This document shows, piece after piece, positions 57,450-64,000 of a stretch of DNA of 64,000 nt (position 1 is its first letter; every line of letters begins with the position of its first letter). The DNA is from HGM13006 sp963650135 (GTDB lineage Bacteria > Bacillota > Clostridia > Oscillospirales > Oscillospiraceae), in assembly GCA_963650135.1 (NCBI GenBank), contig CAVJLG010000032.1:1-64000 (forward strand), written 5' to 3'. The translations under genes were made by a program, and so were the position numbers. The notes below the pieces were generated by a model. It had not been told where the DNA came from, searched no databases, and worked only from the letters and a program-made list of their open reading frames with translations.

Positions 57450-59516
57450 ATGAGCAGAAAGTATAGGCATATTATGTCTCCCCTGAAGGTGGGGAACGTA
57501 ATTCTCAAGAGCCGCCTGCTGTCGGCCAATGCCCTGCCCCACTTCCTCCAGGGCCCGGAGCTGTATCCCTCCGACGCCGTGGTGGACTATCTGGTGGGCC
57601 TGGCGAAAAACGGCGCTGCCATTGTGACCATCGGCGACTGGACCAACCTCAAGCAGCGTGAGGGCTTCGGCGACGGATGTCATTTCCCCATGTGGGACAC
57701 CCGTGACCCCGCCCTGGAAAACGCCATGACCCTGATGGTGGATCAGATCCACTTCTACGGGGCCAAGGTTTCCGCCGCCACCCATCTGTCCGCCCCCGAC
57801 GGCTTCGGCGTATATGACGGTGAGCCTGCCGGTGGTATGCCCGAGCTTTCCCCCGCCGAGATGGAGGAAATGATGGAGGAGATGGAGGAGATGATGGGCG
57901 GCCCCATGGGCGGCGACGGCGCTCCCATGCCCTTCGGTCCTCCCGGGGCACACGACGGCCCCATCAAGGCAATGGGCCCCAAGGAAATGCAGGAGTATTG
58001 CGACACGCTGGTGAAAAAGCTGCAATATTATGTGAACTGCGGCTATGACATGTGCTCCATCCACGCCTCCTATGGCGCAACCCTGCTCAGCAAGTTCCTG
58101 TCCCCCAAGTATAACAAGCGTACCGACGAGTTCGGCGGCCCCATGGAGAACCGCGCAAAGTTCCCCATTATGGTTGCCAAGGCCGTGAAGGACGCCTTCG
58201 GCAAGGACTTCCTGGTGGAGATGCAGGTGTCCGGCGAGGAAGACGACGGCCTGACCATCGAGGATATTGTAACGTTTGCCAAGCTGGCCGAGGGCTATAT
58301 CGACATTCTCCAGCTTCGTGCAGGCGACGGCGACCTGGCCCATCCCACGGGCTTTAACTCCAAGCCTCACGATCCCCTGACGCTGCAATATGCTGCCGCC
58401 ATTAAGGCAAGCGGCGCTAAGATCATCACCGCACCCATCGGCGGCTTCCAGGACCTTGACGATATGGAATCCTACATCGCCCAGGGAAAAACCGACATGA
58501 TCGGCATTGGCCGCGCGTTCATCTGCGACAGCCAGTACGGCGAGAAGATTCTCGAGGGCCGGGGCGAAGATGTGGTTCCCTGCGTCCGCTGCAACCGCTG
58601 CCACGGTCTGGGCATGCAGGGCCCCTGGAAATCTGTATGTACCGTCAACCCCGAAGTCGGCATCACCCATAAGCTCTCCGCCCTGATTCCCGCCGCTACC
58701 ACCCCCAAGAAGGTGGCGGTCATCGGCGGCGGCCCGGCAGGTATGCGTGCGGCACTGTACCTGACCCAGCGGGGCCACAGCGTCACCCTGTATGAGAAGT
58801 CTGACAAGCTGGGCGGTCAGCTGCTCCATGCGGACTACTCCAGCTTTAAGTGGCCCCTGCGAGATTACAAGGACTATCTGATTGCCCAGCTTAAAAAGAG
58901 CGCCGTAGACGTGAAGCTGAATACCGCCGCTACTCCTGCCATGATCGCGGAGGAGGAGTTCGACGCGGTGATTGCTGCTCTGGGCGCTACCCCCAAGTTC
59001 CCGCCTGTGCCCGGCCTGCTGGATGAATCCGGCGCACCCATCCCCGGGGTATATAATCCCATCGAGGTATACGGCAAGGAGCAGGCGCTGGGCAAGGATA
59101 TCGTGGTCATCGGCGGCGGCGAGATCGGCATGGAAACCGCCATGTATCTGGCAGAGAACGGCCACAATGTCACCATTCTCTCCCGGCAGCGCAAGTTTGC
59201 CGCAGAGGCGGACCGTGTCCATTATTACTCCATGTTTGCCGACGCCTGGGCCAAGATGCCCAACCTCACCCCCATCAAGAAGGCCACCACCACTGCTGTG
59301 GCCCCCGGCAAGGTCACCTACACCGATAAGAAGGGCGAGAGCCACACCATCACCTGCGACTCCATCGTGGCTTGCGGCGGCATGCAGGCTGCCCAGGACG
59401 AGGCGCTGACCTTCGCGGATGTGGTGGATACCTTCATCGTCATCGGTGATAACGAGGGCTCCGGCAACGTGCAGACCGCCACCCGCTCGGCGTTTGCGGC
59501 TGCAATGAGAATCTAA
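57450..59516 (+). CDS. OYE-type iron-sulfur flavoprotein, stand-alone copy
   Basis: The 688-residue protein starts at 57450 (AGAAGGAGA) with the family N terminus 'MSRKYRHIMSPLKVGNVILK'. It has the FMN barrel, an inserted Met/Glu/Gly/Pro-rich loop (about 133-170), cluster ligands C378, C381, C384 and C397, FAD motif VIGGGPAGMRAA and NAD(P) motif VVIGGGEIGMETA. The active-site loop IHASYGAT keeps H205 but again has Tyr208 and Thr211 in place of His/Asn and Tyr. Unlike the other three it has no SBP, NTF2 or regulator beside it. It is monocistronic, with its own terminator. The substrate is unknown. Confidence 0.92.
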   Translation: MSRKYRHIMSPLKVGNVILKSRLLSANALPHFLQGPELYPSDAVVDYLVGLAKNGAAIVTIGDWTNLKQREGFGDGCHFPMWDTRDPALENAMTLMVDQIHFYGAKVSAATHLSAPDGFGVYDGEPAGGMPELSPAEMEEMMEEMEEMMGGPMGGDGAPMPFGPPGAHDGPIKAMGPKEMQEYCDTLVKKLQYYVNCGYDMCSIHASYGATLLSKFLSPKYNKRTDEFGGPMENRAKFPIMVAKAVKDAFGKDFLVEMQVSGEEDDGLTIEDIVTFAKLAEGYIDILQLRAGDGDLAHPTGFNSKPHDPLTLQYAAAIKASGAKIITAPIGGFQDLDDMESYIAQGKTDMIGIGRAFICDSQYGEKILEGRGEDVVPCVRCNRCHGLGMQGPWKSVCTVNPEVGITHKLSALIPAATTPKKVAVIGGGPAGMRAALYLTQRGHSVTLYEKSDKLGGQLLHADYSSFKWPLRDYKDYLIAQLKKSAVDVKLNTAATPAMIAEEEFDAVIAALGATPKFPPVPGLLDESGAPIPGVYNPIEVYGKEQALGKDIVVIGGGEIGMETAMYLAENGHNVTILSRQRKFAAEADRVHYYSMFADAWAKMPNLTPIKKATTTAVAPGKVTYTDKKGESHTITCDSIVACGGMQAAQDEALTFADVVDTFIVIGDNEGSGNVQTATRSAFAAAMRI

Positions 59517-59532
59517 GATTCCATAAAATTTA

Positions 59533-59569
59533 GGACGTACTGTAGCGAAAGTTGCAGTACGTCCTTTTG
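59533..59569 (+). terminator. terminator of the fourth OYE gene
   Basis: GGACGTACTG (59533-59542) pairs with CAGTACGTCC (59555-59564), followed by TTTTG. Confidence 0.8.
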
Positions 59570-59595
59570 TCGGGCAAATTCGTTTGAAATTTTGA

Positions 59596-59611
59596 GTTAG
59601 TTATAATTAAC
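59596..59611. promoter_or_regulatory. imperfect palindrome GTTAGTTATAATTAAC before the ZIP gene
   Basis: The arms GTTAGTTA and TAATTAAC match at seven of eight positions. The site lies upstream of a TTTACT-16-TATACT promoter (about 59618-59645) for the ZIP transporter. A metal-responsive repressor site is plausible because its target would be a metal transporter. Confidence 0.4.
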
Positions 59612-59682
59612 TTTCTTCTTTACTTCTCCGGAATCTCTGCTATACTGGTCTTAGATATTTATTTTCCATAAGGAGAACCTCT

Positions 59683-60459
59683 ATGAACCTAACCATTCTA
59701 TGGGGCAGCCTGATCCCCCTGCTGGGCACCACCCTGGGCGCCGCCTGCGTTTTCTTATTGCAAAAGGACATCGGCCCCCGGGTGCAAAAGGGCCTGCTGG
59801 GCTTTGCCTCCGGGGTCATGGTGGCAGCCTCGGTCTGGAGTCTGCTGATCCCCGCCATCGACCAGTGCAGCCAAATGGGCCGCCTGGCATTTCTGCCGCC
59901 GGTGATCGGGTTCCTGCTGGGCATTGGCTTTCTGCTGATCCTCGACCAGGTGGTCCCCCATCAGCACCTCGACAGCGACAGCCCCGAGGGTACCCCCTGC
60001 CAGGCAAAGGGCTCTACCATGCTGATGCTGGCCGTCACCATCCACAATATCCCCGAGGGCATGGCCGTGGGCGTTGTCTTGGCGGGCCTCCGGGGCAGCG
60101 GCACCATCTCCGCAGCCGCCGCCATGGCCCTGTCCGTGGGCATCGCCATTCAGAATCTGCCCGAGGGCGCGGTGATCTCCATGCCCCTAAAAGAGGCGCT
60201 GGGCAAGAAAAAGGCCTTCCTCTACGGGGTGCTCTCCGGCATTGTCGAGCCCATCGGCGCACTGATTACCGTGGCACTGGCGGGATTGCTGGTGCCGCTG
60301 ATGCCCTATTTTCTGTCCTTTGCCGCCGGAGCCATGCTCTATGTGGTGGTGGAGGAGCTGATTCCCGAATCCGCCCAGGGGGAGCACTCCAACGTGGGCA
60401 CCATCGCCTTTGCCCTGGGCTTTGCGGTGATGATGATTCTGGACGTGGCGCTGGGATAA
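59683..60459 (+). CDS. ZIP-family metal transporter
   Basis: This 258-residue protein has eight predicted membrane helices and ZIP metal-site motifs 'TIHNIPEGMAVGVVLAG' (helix 4, HNxPEG) and 'SVGIAIQNLPEGAVISMPL' (helix 5). A hydrophilic loop with 'PHQHLDSDSPEGT' may bind metal. It imports Zn2+ or other divalent cations down their gradient. AAGGAGAAC precedes the ATG, and a metal-repressor-like dyad lies upstream. Confidence 0.93.
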   Translation: MNLTILWGSLIPLLGTTLGAACVFLLQKDIGPRVQKGLLGFASGVMVAASVWSLLIPAIDQCSQMGRLAFLPPVIGFLLGIGFLLILDQVVPHQHLDSDSPEGTPCQAKGSTMLMLAVTIHNIPEGMAVGVVLAGLRGSGTISAAAAMALSVGIAIQNLPEGAVISMPLKEALGKKKAFLYGVLSGIVEPIGALITVALAGLLVPLMPYFLSFAAGAMLYVVVEELIPESAQGEHSNVGTIAFALGFAVMMILDVALG

Positions 60460-60547
60460 GCTGCCCTCGGTCTTGACACCTGCCCTGGACTGTGGTACCT
60501 TTTATGTAGATTCTATGTAGATTCTGTGAAGAAAGGCAGGCGGTTCC

Positions 60548-61519
60548 ATGGCAAAGCGGCTCACCGCAGCAGTGCTCCTGGTGCTTCTCAGTCTTGGCAT
60601 TCTGCTGTTCCCCTGGGCAGGCAACTATCAAAGTCCCCTGATGTGGGCCCGGCAGGACAGGGATACCGGCCAGCCCGTCGATATCTTTCTCATTGGCGCC
60701 ACCGCCGACCTGGGCCAGGACGGCACCTATCTCACCACCACCTACCGCCCCAAGGACCGGGAATGGCAGGAGAAGCTGTTAAACCTCCAGGAGGGCGTCT
60801 ATGCCCCGGTAGGCCGCATTTATGCTCCCTACTATCGCCAGGTCTGCCTCAGCGTCTACTACCTGGACGACGCATCCAGAGGCCCCTGGTTCCATACCGC
60901 CTATGCCGACGTCCGCAATGCGTTTCTCTGGTATCTCCGGCACGAAAATAACGGCCACCCATTCCTTCTGGCAGGCTACTCCCAGGGGGCGGATATGGGG
61001 CTCCGGCTGCTGGAGGAATTTTTTGATGACGAAGCCCTTCAGTCCCAGCTGGTAGCCGCCTATCTCATCGGCTGGCGCATCACAAACGAGGACCTTTCGG
61101 CGTTTCCCCAGCTCCATATGGCCCAAAGCGCCACCGATACCGGCGTGATCGTGTCCTTCAATTCCGAAGCCCCGGGCGTCACCGGCAGCATCATCGTGCC
61201 CGAGGGCGGCTATACCTACGGCATCAACCCCATCATTTGGCGGGCCGACGGCACCCCCGCAGACAAGTCCGAAAATCCCGGCTCTGTGGATCTCCATATG
61301 GACGGCTCCGCGGACAATGAAATTCCCCATCTCACCGGCTGCTATCAAAGCCCCGATCGCGGCACCATGATCGTCCCGGATATCTCCCCCAAGGACTATC
61401 CCCCGGGCGAGCCCCTGTTTGTGGAGGGCTGCTACCACAACTTTGAACTGAACCTCTATTACCGCAGCCTCCTGCAAAACGTTCAGGACCGCACCGCCGC
61501 CTACCTTGCCGCCCATTGA
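60548..61519 (+). CDS. DUF3089-type alpha/beta hydrolase-like exported protein
   Basis: The 323-residue protein starts with an uncleaved or Sec-type hydrophobic segment ('LTAAVLLVLLSLGILLFPWA'). The body matches DUF3089 proteins: 'PVDIFLIGATADLGQDGTYL', 'YAPYYRQVCLSVYYLDDAS', a nucleophile elbow 'FLLAGYSQGADMGLRLLE' (GxSxG), and 'EVPHLTG'-like, 'DLHMDGS' later segments. The family is thought to be a lipase/esterase-like hydrolase of unknown substrate. It is outside the cytoplasm, next to the ZIP gene but probably separate. AAAGGCAGG lies before the ATG. Confidence 0.82.
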   Translation: MAKRLTAAVLLVLLSLGILLFPWAGNYQSPLMWARQDRDTGQPVDIFLIGATADLGQDGTYLTTTYRPKDREWQEKLLNLQEGVYAPVGRIYAPYYRQVCLSVYYLDDASRGPWFHTAYADVRNAFLWYLRHENNGHPFLLAGYSQGADMGLRLLEEFFDDEALQSQLVAAYLIGWRITNEDLSAFPQLHMAQSATDTGVIVSFNSEAPGVTGSIIVPEGGYTYGINPIIWRADGTPADKSENPGSVDLHMDGSADNEIPHLTGCYQSPDRGTMIVPDISPKDYPPGEPLFVEGCYHNFELNLYYRSLLQNVQDRTAAYLAAH

Positions 61520-61524
61520 CCAAC

Positions 61525-61564
61525 ATCCCCGACAGACCAAACGGATCTGCCGGGGATAATTTTA
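61525..61564. terminator. bidirectional terminator
   Basis: ATCCCCGACAGA (61525-61536) pairs with TCTGCCGGGGAT (61546-61557), followed by AATTTTA. It lies between the DUF3089 gene and the convergent radical SAM gene. Confidence 0.75.
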
Positions 61565-62494
61565 CCCTTCATTTTGAAACTGATCGCCCTGCACCGCGTC
61601 CCATCCCCGGAGCCGGTGGTCGATGCCCCCCAATACCGAGATTTTGTCCCGGCTCCACAGGGGTGCCAACAGATAGCGCCGGTCCCCGTCGCCCGTCAGC
61701 CGCTCCATCACCGTCTCCGGCGGGAACAGGCGAATCTGCGCGGCAGTAACGTCGATATAGTCCTGCTTTTCCATGGGGATATAGTCTCCCCTGCGCCACT
61801 GCTCCGCCAATTCCGTGCCCTCCGCCACATGGAGCAGATGGATTTTCACGCCCCCGGGCCGAAGCTTGCCCAATGCCCGGGCGGATTCCAGCATATCCTC
61901 CATGGTTTCCCCGGGCAGTCCGTTGATGAGATGGACGCAGGTGCGAATGCCCCGCCGCCGAAGCTGCTCATAGCCACGGAGGAATTCTTCAAAGCTATGA
62001 CCACGATGGATTCGCGCCGCCGTTTCGTCATGAATGGTCTGTAGGCCCAGCTCCACGGTCAAATCCGTCTGCTCATTCAGTCGGCGCAGCGCATCCAGCA
62101 CCGGCGGTTCCAGACAGTCGCACCGGGTGGCAATGCTCAGACCGCAAACCTCGTCATACCGGAGCGCCGTCTGCCAGCCCTGTTCCAGCTCCGCCAGCGG
62201 GCCATAGGTATTGGTGCCCGCCTGGAAATAGGCGATGATTTTTGCATCGGGGTATTTCCCGCGAATTCGGGCAATTTCCTGCTCCAGCTGCCCGGAAATC
62301 GCCCCGCTGCCCGCAAAATAGTGGGATAAGCCCTGACAAAACGTGCAGCCGCCGTGCCCCTTTGTGCCGTCGCGGTTGGGGCAGCTGCATCCGGCGTCCA
62401 GCGACGCCTTCATCACCCGCGCTCCATAGCGGGTTTTGTTGTAGTGATACAGGGAGTGGTAGCGCTTGTGATCGGATGCGTTCGGAAATTCCAT
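61562..62494 (-). CDS. YhcC-type radical SAM protein (TIGR01212)
   Basis: The start at 62494 follows GGAGGAAGGA. The 310-residue protein begins 'MEFPNASDHKRYHSLYHYNK', has the radical SAM cluster motif C-x9-C-x2-C ('CSCPNRDGTKGHGGCTFC'), 'AYFQAGTNTYGPLAELEQGW', 'GLSIATRCDCLEPPVLDALR', 'VELGLQTIHDETAARIHRGH' and 'VHLINGLPGETMEDMLESAR'. This is the conserved YhcC/TIGR01212 family, related to Elp3; its exact modification target is uncertain, perhaps tRNA or sulfur transfer. Confidence 0.92.
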   Translation of the reverse strand: MEFPNASDHKRYHSLYHYNKTRYGARVMKASLDAGCSCPNRDGTKGHGGCTFCQGLSHYFAGSGAISGQLEQEIARIRGKYPDAKIIAYFQAGTNTYGPLAELEQGWQTALRYDEVCGLSIATRCDCLEPPVLDALRRLNEQTDLTVELGLQTIHDETAARIHRGHSFEEFLRGYEQLRRRGIRTCVHLINGLPGETMEDMLESARALGKLRPGGVKIHLLHVAEGTELAEQWRRGDYIPMEKQDYIDVTAAQIRLFPPETVMERLTGDGDRRYLLAPLWSRDKISVLGGIDHRLRGWDAVQGDQFQNEG

Positions 62495-62514
62495 GGTATC
62501 CTTCCTCCAAAAAA

Positions 62515-62542
62515 CCGCCGCAGAACCTGAGCTCTGCGGCGG
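62515..62542 (-). terminator. terminator of the YhfC-like gene
   Basis: CCGCCGCAGA (62515-62524) pairs with TCTGCGGCGG (62533-62542); on the minus strand TTTTTTGG follows. Confidence 0.8.
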
Positions 62543-62556
62543 CAATTCTGCATTTG

Positions 62557-63387
62557 TTATCTTCTCCGTCTTGCCCGGAGCTTTTCCACCTGGAAATGGG
62601 CCACCTGATCCTCCCGGCTGTTGTAAATCTTCGCCGCCAGGAACGCAATGCCCCCGGAGATGAGATAGGTCACTACGTCCTTCACATAGGTGTTATCCAG
62701 CACGCCGGCGCTCATCAGGCCGTCGGGCAGCATGGCGATAAACTGCATCACCGGCACCGCAATCAGGCACCAGCGGCTCTTCTCGTCGGTAAGGCCATAC
62801 CATACCAGCACCGAGAACGCAATCTCTCTGACCAGGAAGAACACCCGGTTCACCGCCGTCATGATATACTGCCAGCCGTTCTGCTGCGCAATGGACAGCA
62901 GCAGGTCATAGGCCTCCTGGCTGCCCTGATCGGTGCTGGCAAAGAAGCTCTCGGCCCCCACGCTCAGGAACTGGTTCACCGTGGAGTAGCAGCTGAAATA
63001 ATAGGCCGCGCAGGTGAGCAGATACAGCCCGCCGAAGCCTAAGCCAAAGCCAATGGCGGCGTCAGCCCCCTGGAACCGCGGCTCCAGCACATATTTCACC
63101 GACAAAAGCCGGATGAGCTCACGCCCTACCACCACCGACGCAGTGAGATAAAGCGCATACGCCATGCCCGACTGGGGCACCTGTAGGCTTACCCCCGCCA
63201 CGGAGAACACATTCTCCAGCACCAGCACCAGCACATAGGAAAATACGCCCAGAATCACCTGGGACATCTGAATCCGGGTGCGAACCGTATACCATGCCAC
63301 AAACACTGCAACCAGGCAAATGCCCGCCGTAATCAGCAGCGACGTGGCGGTAAAGCCCACAATTCCGGAAAGCGCTTGAAAATCCAT
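62557..63387 (-). CDS. YhfC-like polytopic membrane protein
   Basis: The 276-residue protein has seven or eight predicted membrane segments ('SLLITAGICLVAVFVAWYTV', 'VILGVFSYVLVLVLENVF', 'IGFGLGFGGLYLLTCAAYY', 'DVVTYLISGGIAFLAAKIY'), matching the size and layout of the YhfC family of putative glutamic intramembrane proteases. In those a conserved acidic residue follows a Gly-rich motif; here the motif reads 'GFGLGFGGLYLLT' and I see no Glu in it, so protease activity is doubtful. The C terminus is Arg-rich ('EKLRARRRR'). Confidence 0.6.
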   Translation of the reverse strand: MDFQALSGIVGFTATSLLITAGICLVAVFVAWYTVRTRIQMSQVILGVFSYVLVLVLENVFSVAGVSLQVPQSGMAYALYLTASVVVGRELIRLLSVKYVLEPRFQGADAAIGFGLGFGGLYLLTCAAYYFSCYSTVNQFLSVGAESFFASTDQGSQEAYDLLLSIAQQNGWQYIMTAVNRVFFLVREIAFSVLVWYGLTDEKSRWCLIAVPVMQFIAMLPDGLMSAGVLDNTYVKDVVTYLISGGIAFLAAKIYNSREDQVAHFQVEKLRARRRR

Positions 63388-63424
63388 AGACGTCCTTTCT
63401 CGTTACCCATTGGAAGAAGAAAAT

Positions 63425-63457
63425 CCGCCCCAAAATACCCATTGTATTCTGGGGCGG
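63425..63457 (-). terminator. terminator of ftsZ
   Basis: CCGCCCCA...ATAC (63425-63438) pairs with GTATTCTGGGGCGG (63444-63457); on the minus strand it is followed by ATTTTCTTC, 13 bases after the ftsZ stop. Confidence 0.8.
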
Positions 63458-63470
63458 CATGTTACAAATC

Positions 63471-64000
63471 TTACTTGCGGTTGAAAATCCGGAAGATATC
63501 GTCGATATCCGGGTCAACCTTGGGCTTTTCCTCGGCCTTGGCCTTTTCCTCGGCAGCGGAGTAAGCGCCGCCCTGGTCGCCGCTGAAGCCGGTGGCAATG
63601 ACGGTCACCCGCAGAGCGTCCTCCAGGCTCTCGTCGAAGGTTGCGCCGAAGATGATGTTGGCGTCGGGATTCACGGCCTCGTTGACAATGTTGGCAGCAG
63701 TCTCAACGTCCTCCAGCTCCATATCCGGGGAGCCGGTGATGTTGATGAGCACGCCGGTTGCACCGTTGATGGAAGTCTCCAGCAGCGGGGAAGAAACGGC
63801 GATCATGGCTGCGGAGGTCGCCTTGTCCTTGCCGGTTGCAACGCCAACGCCCATATGAGCCCGGCCTGCATTGCGCATAACGGCAGAAACGTCGGCAAAG
63901 TCCTGGTTGATCATAACGTGATCGGAATAGCCCACCAGCTCAGAGATGGAGCTGACCGCCTGCTTGAGCACATCATCGGCAATGCCAAATGCATTGGCAA
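63471..64000 (-). CDS. ftsZ: cell division protein FtsZ, 3' part (gene continues beyond the window)
   Basis: The minus-strand frame is open to the window edge and reads the C-terminal half of FtsZ: 'LANAFGIADDVLKQAVSSIS', 'VSAVMRNAGRAHMGVGVATG', 'NPDANIIFGATFDESLEDAL' 'RVTVIATGF', then the variable linker and the conserved C-terminal peptide 'DIDDIFRIFNRK'. FtsZ is the tubulin-like GTPase that forms the division ring. The GTP-binding N-terminal half lies outside the window. It shows that this is chromosomal DNA and gives a good marker for taxonomic placement. Confidence 0.97.
   Translation of the reverse strand, partial: ANAFGIADDVLKQAVSSISELVGYSDHVMINQDFADVSAVMRNAGRAHMGVGVATGKDKATSAAMIAVSSPLLETSINGATGVLINITGSPDMELEDVETAANIVNEAVNPDANIIFGATFDESLEDALRVTVIATGFSGDQGGAYSAAEEKAKAEEKPKVDPDIDDIFRIFNRK

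Overview
The window looks like a chromosomal segment of a GC-rich anaerobic Clostridia species, most likely from the Oscillospiraceae/Oscillospirales. The signs are a low-GC-type FtsZ at the right edge, Firmicutes-style ribosome binding sites, a hybrid-cluster protein, ferredoxin-type aldo/keto reductase and TMADH-type iron-sulfur flavoenzymes (all anaerobe hallmarks), SLH-domain surface protein, and many AraC/LysR one-component regulators. No rRNA, tRNA, CRISPR array or intact insertion sequence was recognised.

The first 37 kb is dominated by repeated versions of one theme. Four large Old Yellow Enzyme-type iron-sulfur flavoproteins (three here, one at 57.5 kb), nine small NTF2-fold proteins (SnoaL / PhzA-PhzB / BaiE-like), five extracellular solute-binding lipoproteins or fragments with no permease genes, two cytosolic right-handed beta-helix proteins, and LysR or AraC regulators are combined differently. 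Locus A (about 1.6-6.7 kb): double PhzB-like protein, OYE and a broken OppA-type lipoprotein, divergent from LysR plus a single PhzB-like protein. Locus B (6.8-13.5 kb): SBP and OYE, divergent from AraC and a MATE exporter. Locus C (16.5-24.2 kb): three NTF2-like proteins, SBP and OYE, divergent from AraC. Locus D (24.3-28.3 kb): a 5'-truncated SBP and a beta-helix protein. Locus E (29.0-37.2 kb): AraC, three NTF2-like proteins, SBP, beta-helix protein and a fourth NTF2-like protein. By family analogy (BaiCD/BaiH/BaiE in bile acids, enoate reductases, PhzA/B), these are probably separate cassettes for sensing, capturing and reducing or dehydrating different unsaturated cyclic molecules. The substrates cannot be read from the sequence.

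The accessory character is strengthened by breakage. There are two chimeric junctions (about 1.62 kb and 24.44 kb) where a solute-binding gene is fused to an unrelated gene, a frameshifted glycosyl-hydrolase-like remnant at 13.7-14.4 kb, an orphan C-terminal fragment at 14.5 kb, and two genes with internal in-frame deletions at 41.5-42.7 kb.

From 37 to 64 kb the content is more ordinary: MATE exporter with MarR, SulP permease, methyltransferase, AraC plus ABC exporter, an aldo/keto reductase-flavodoxin-acetyltransferase operon, hcp, a secreted SLH metallophosphatase with divergent LysR, an XRE regulator, comEC, the fourth OYE, a ZIP transporter, a DUF3089-like hydrolase, a YhcC-type radical SAM protein, a YhfC-like membrane protein and the 3' part of ftsZ.
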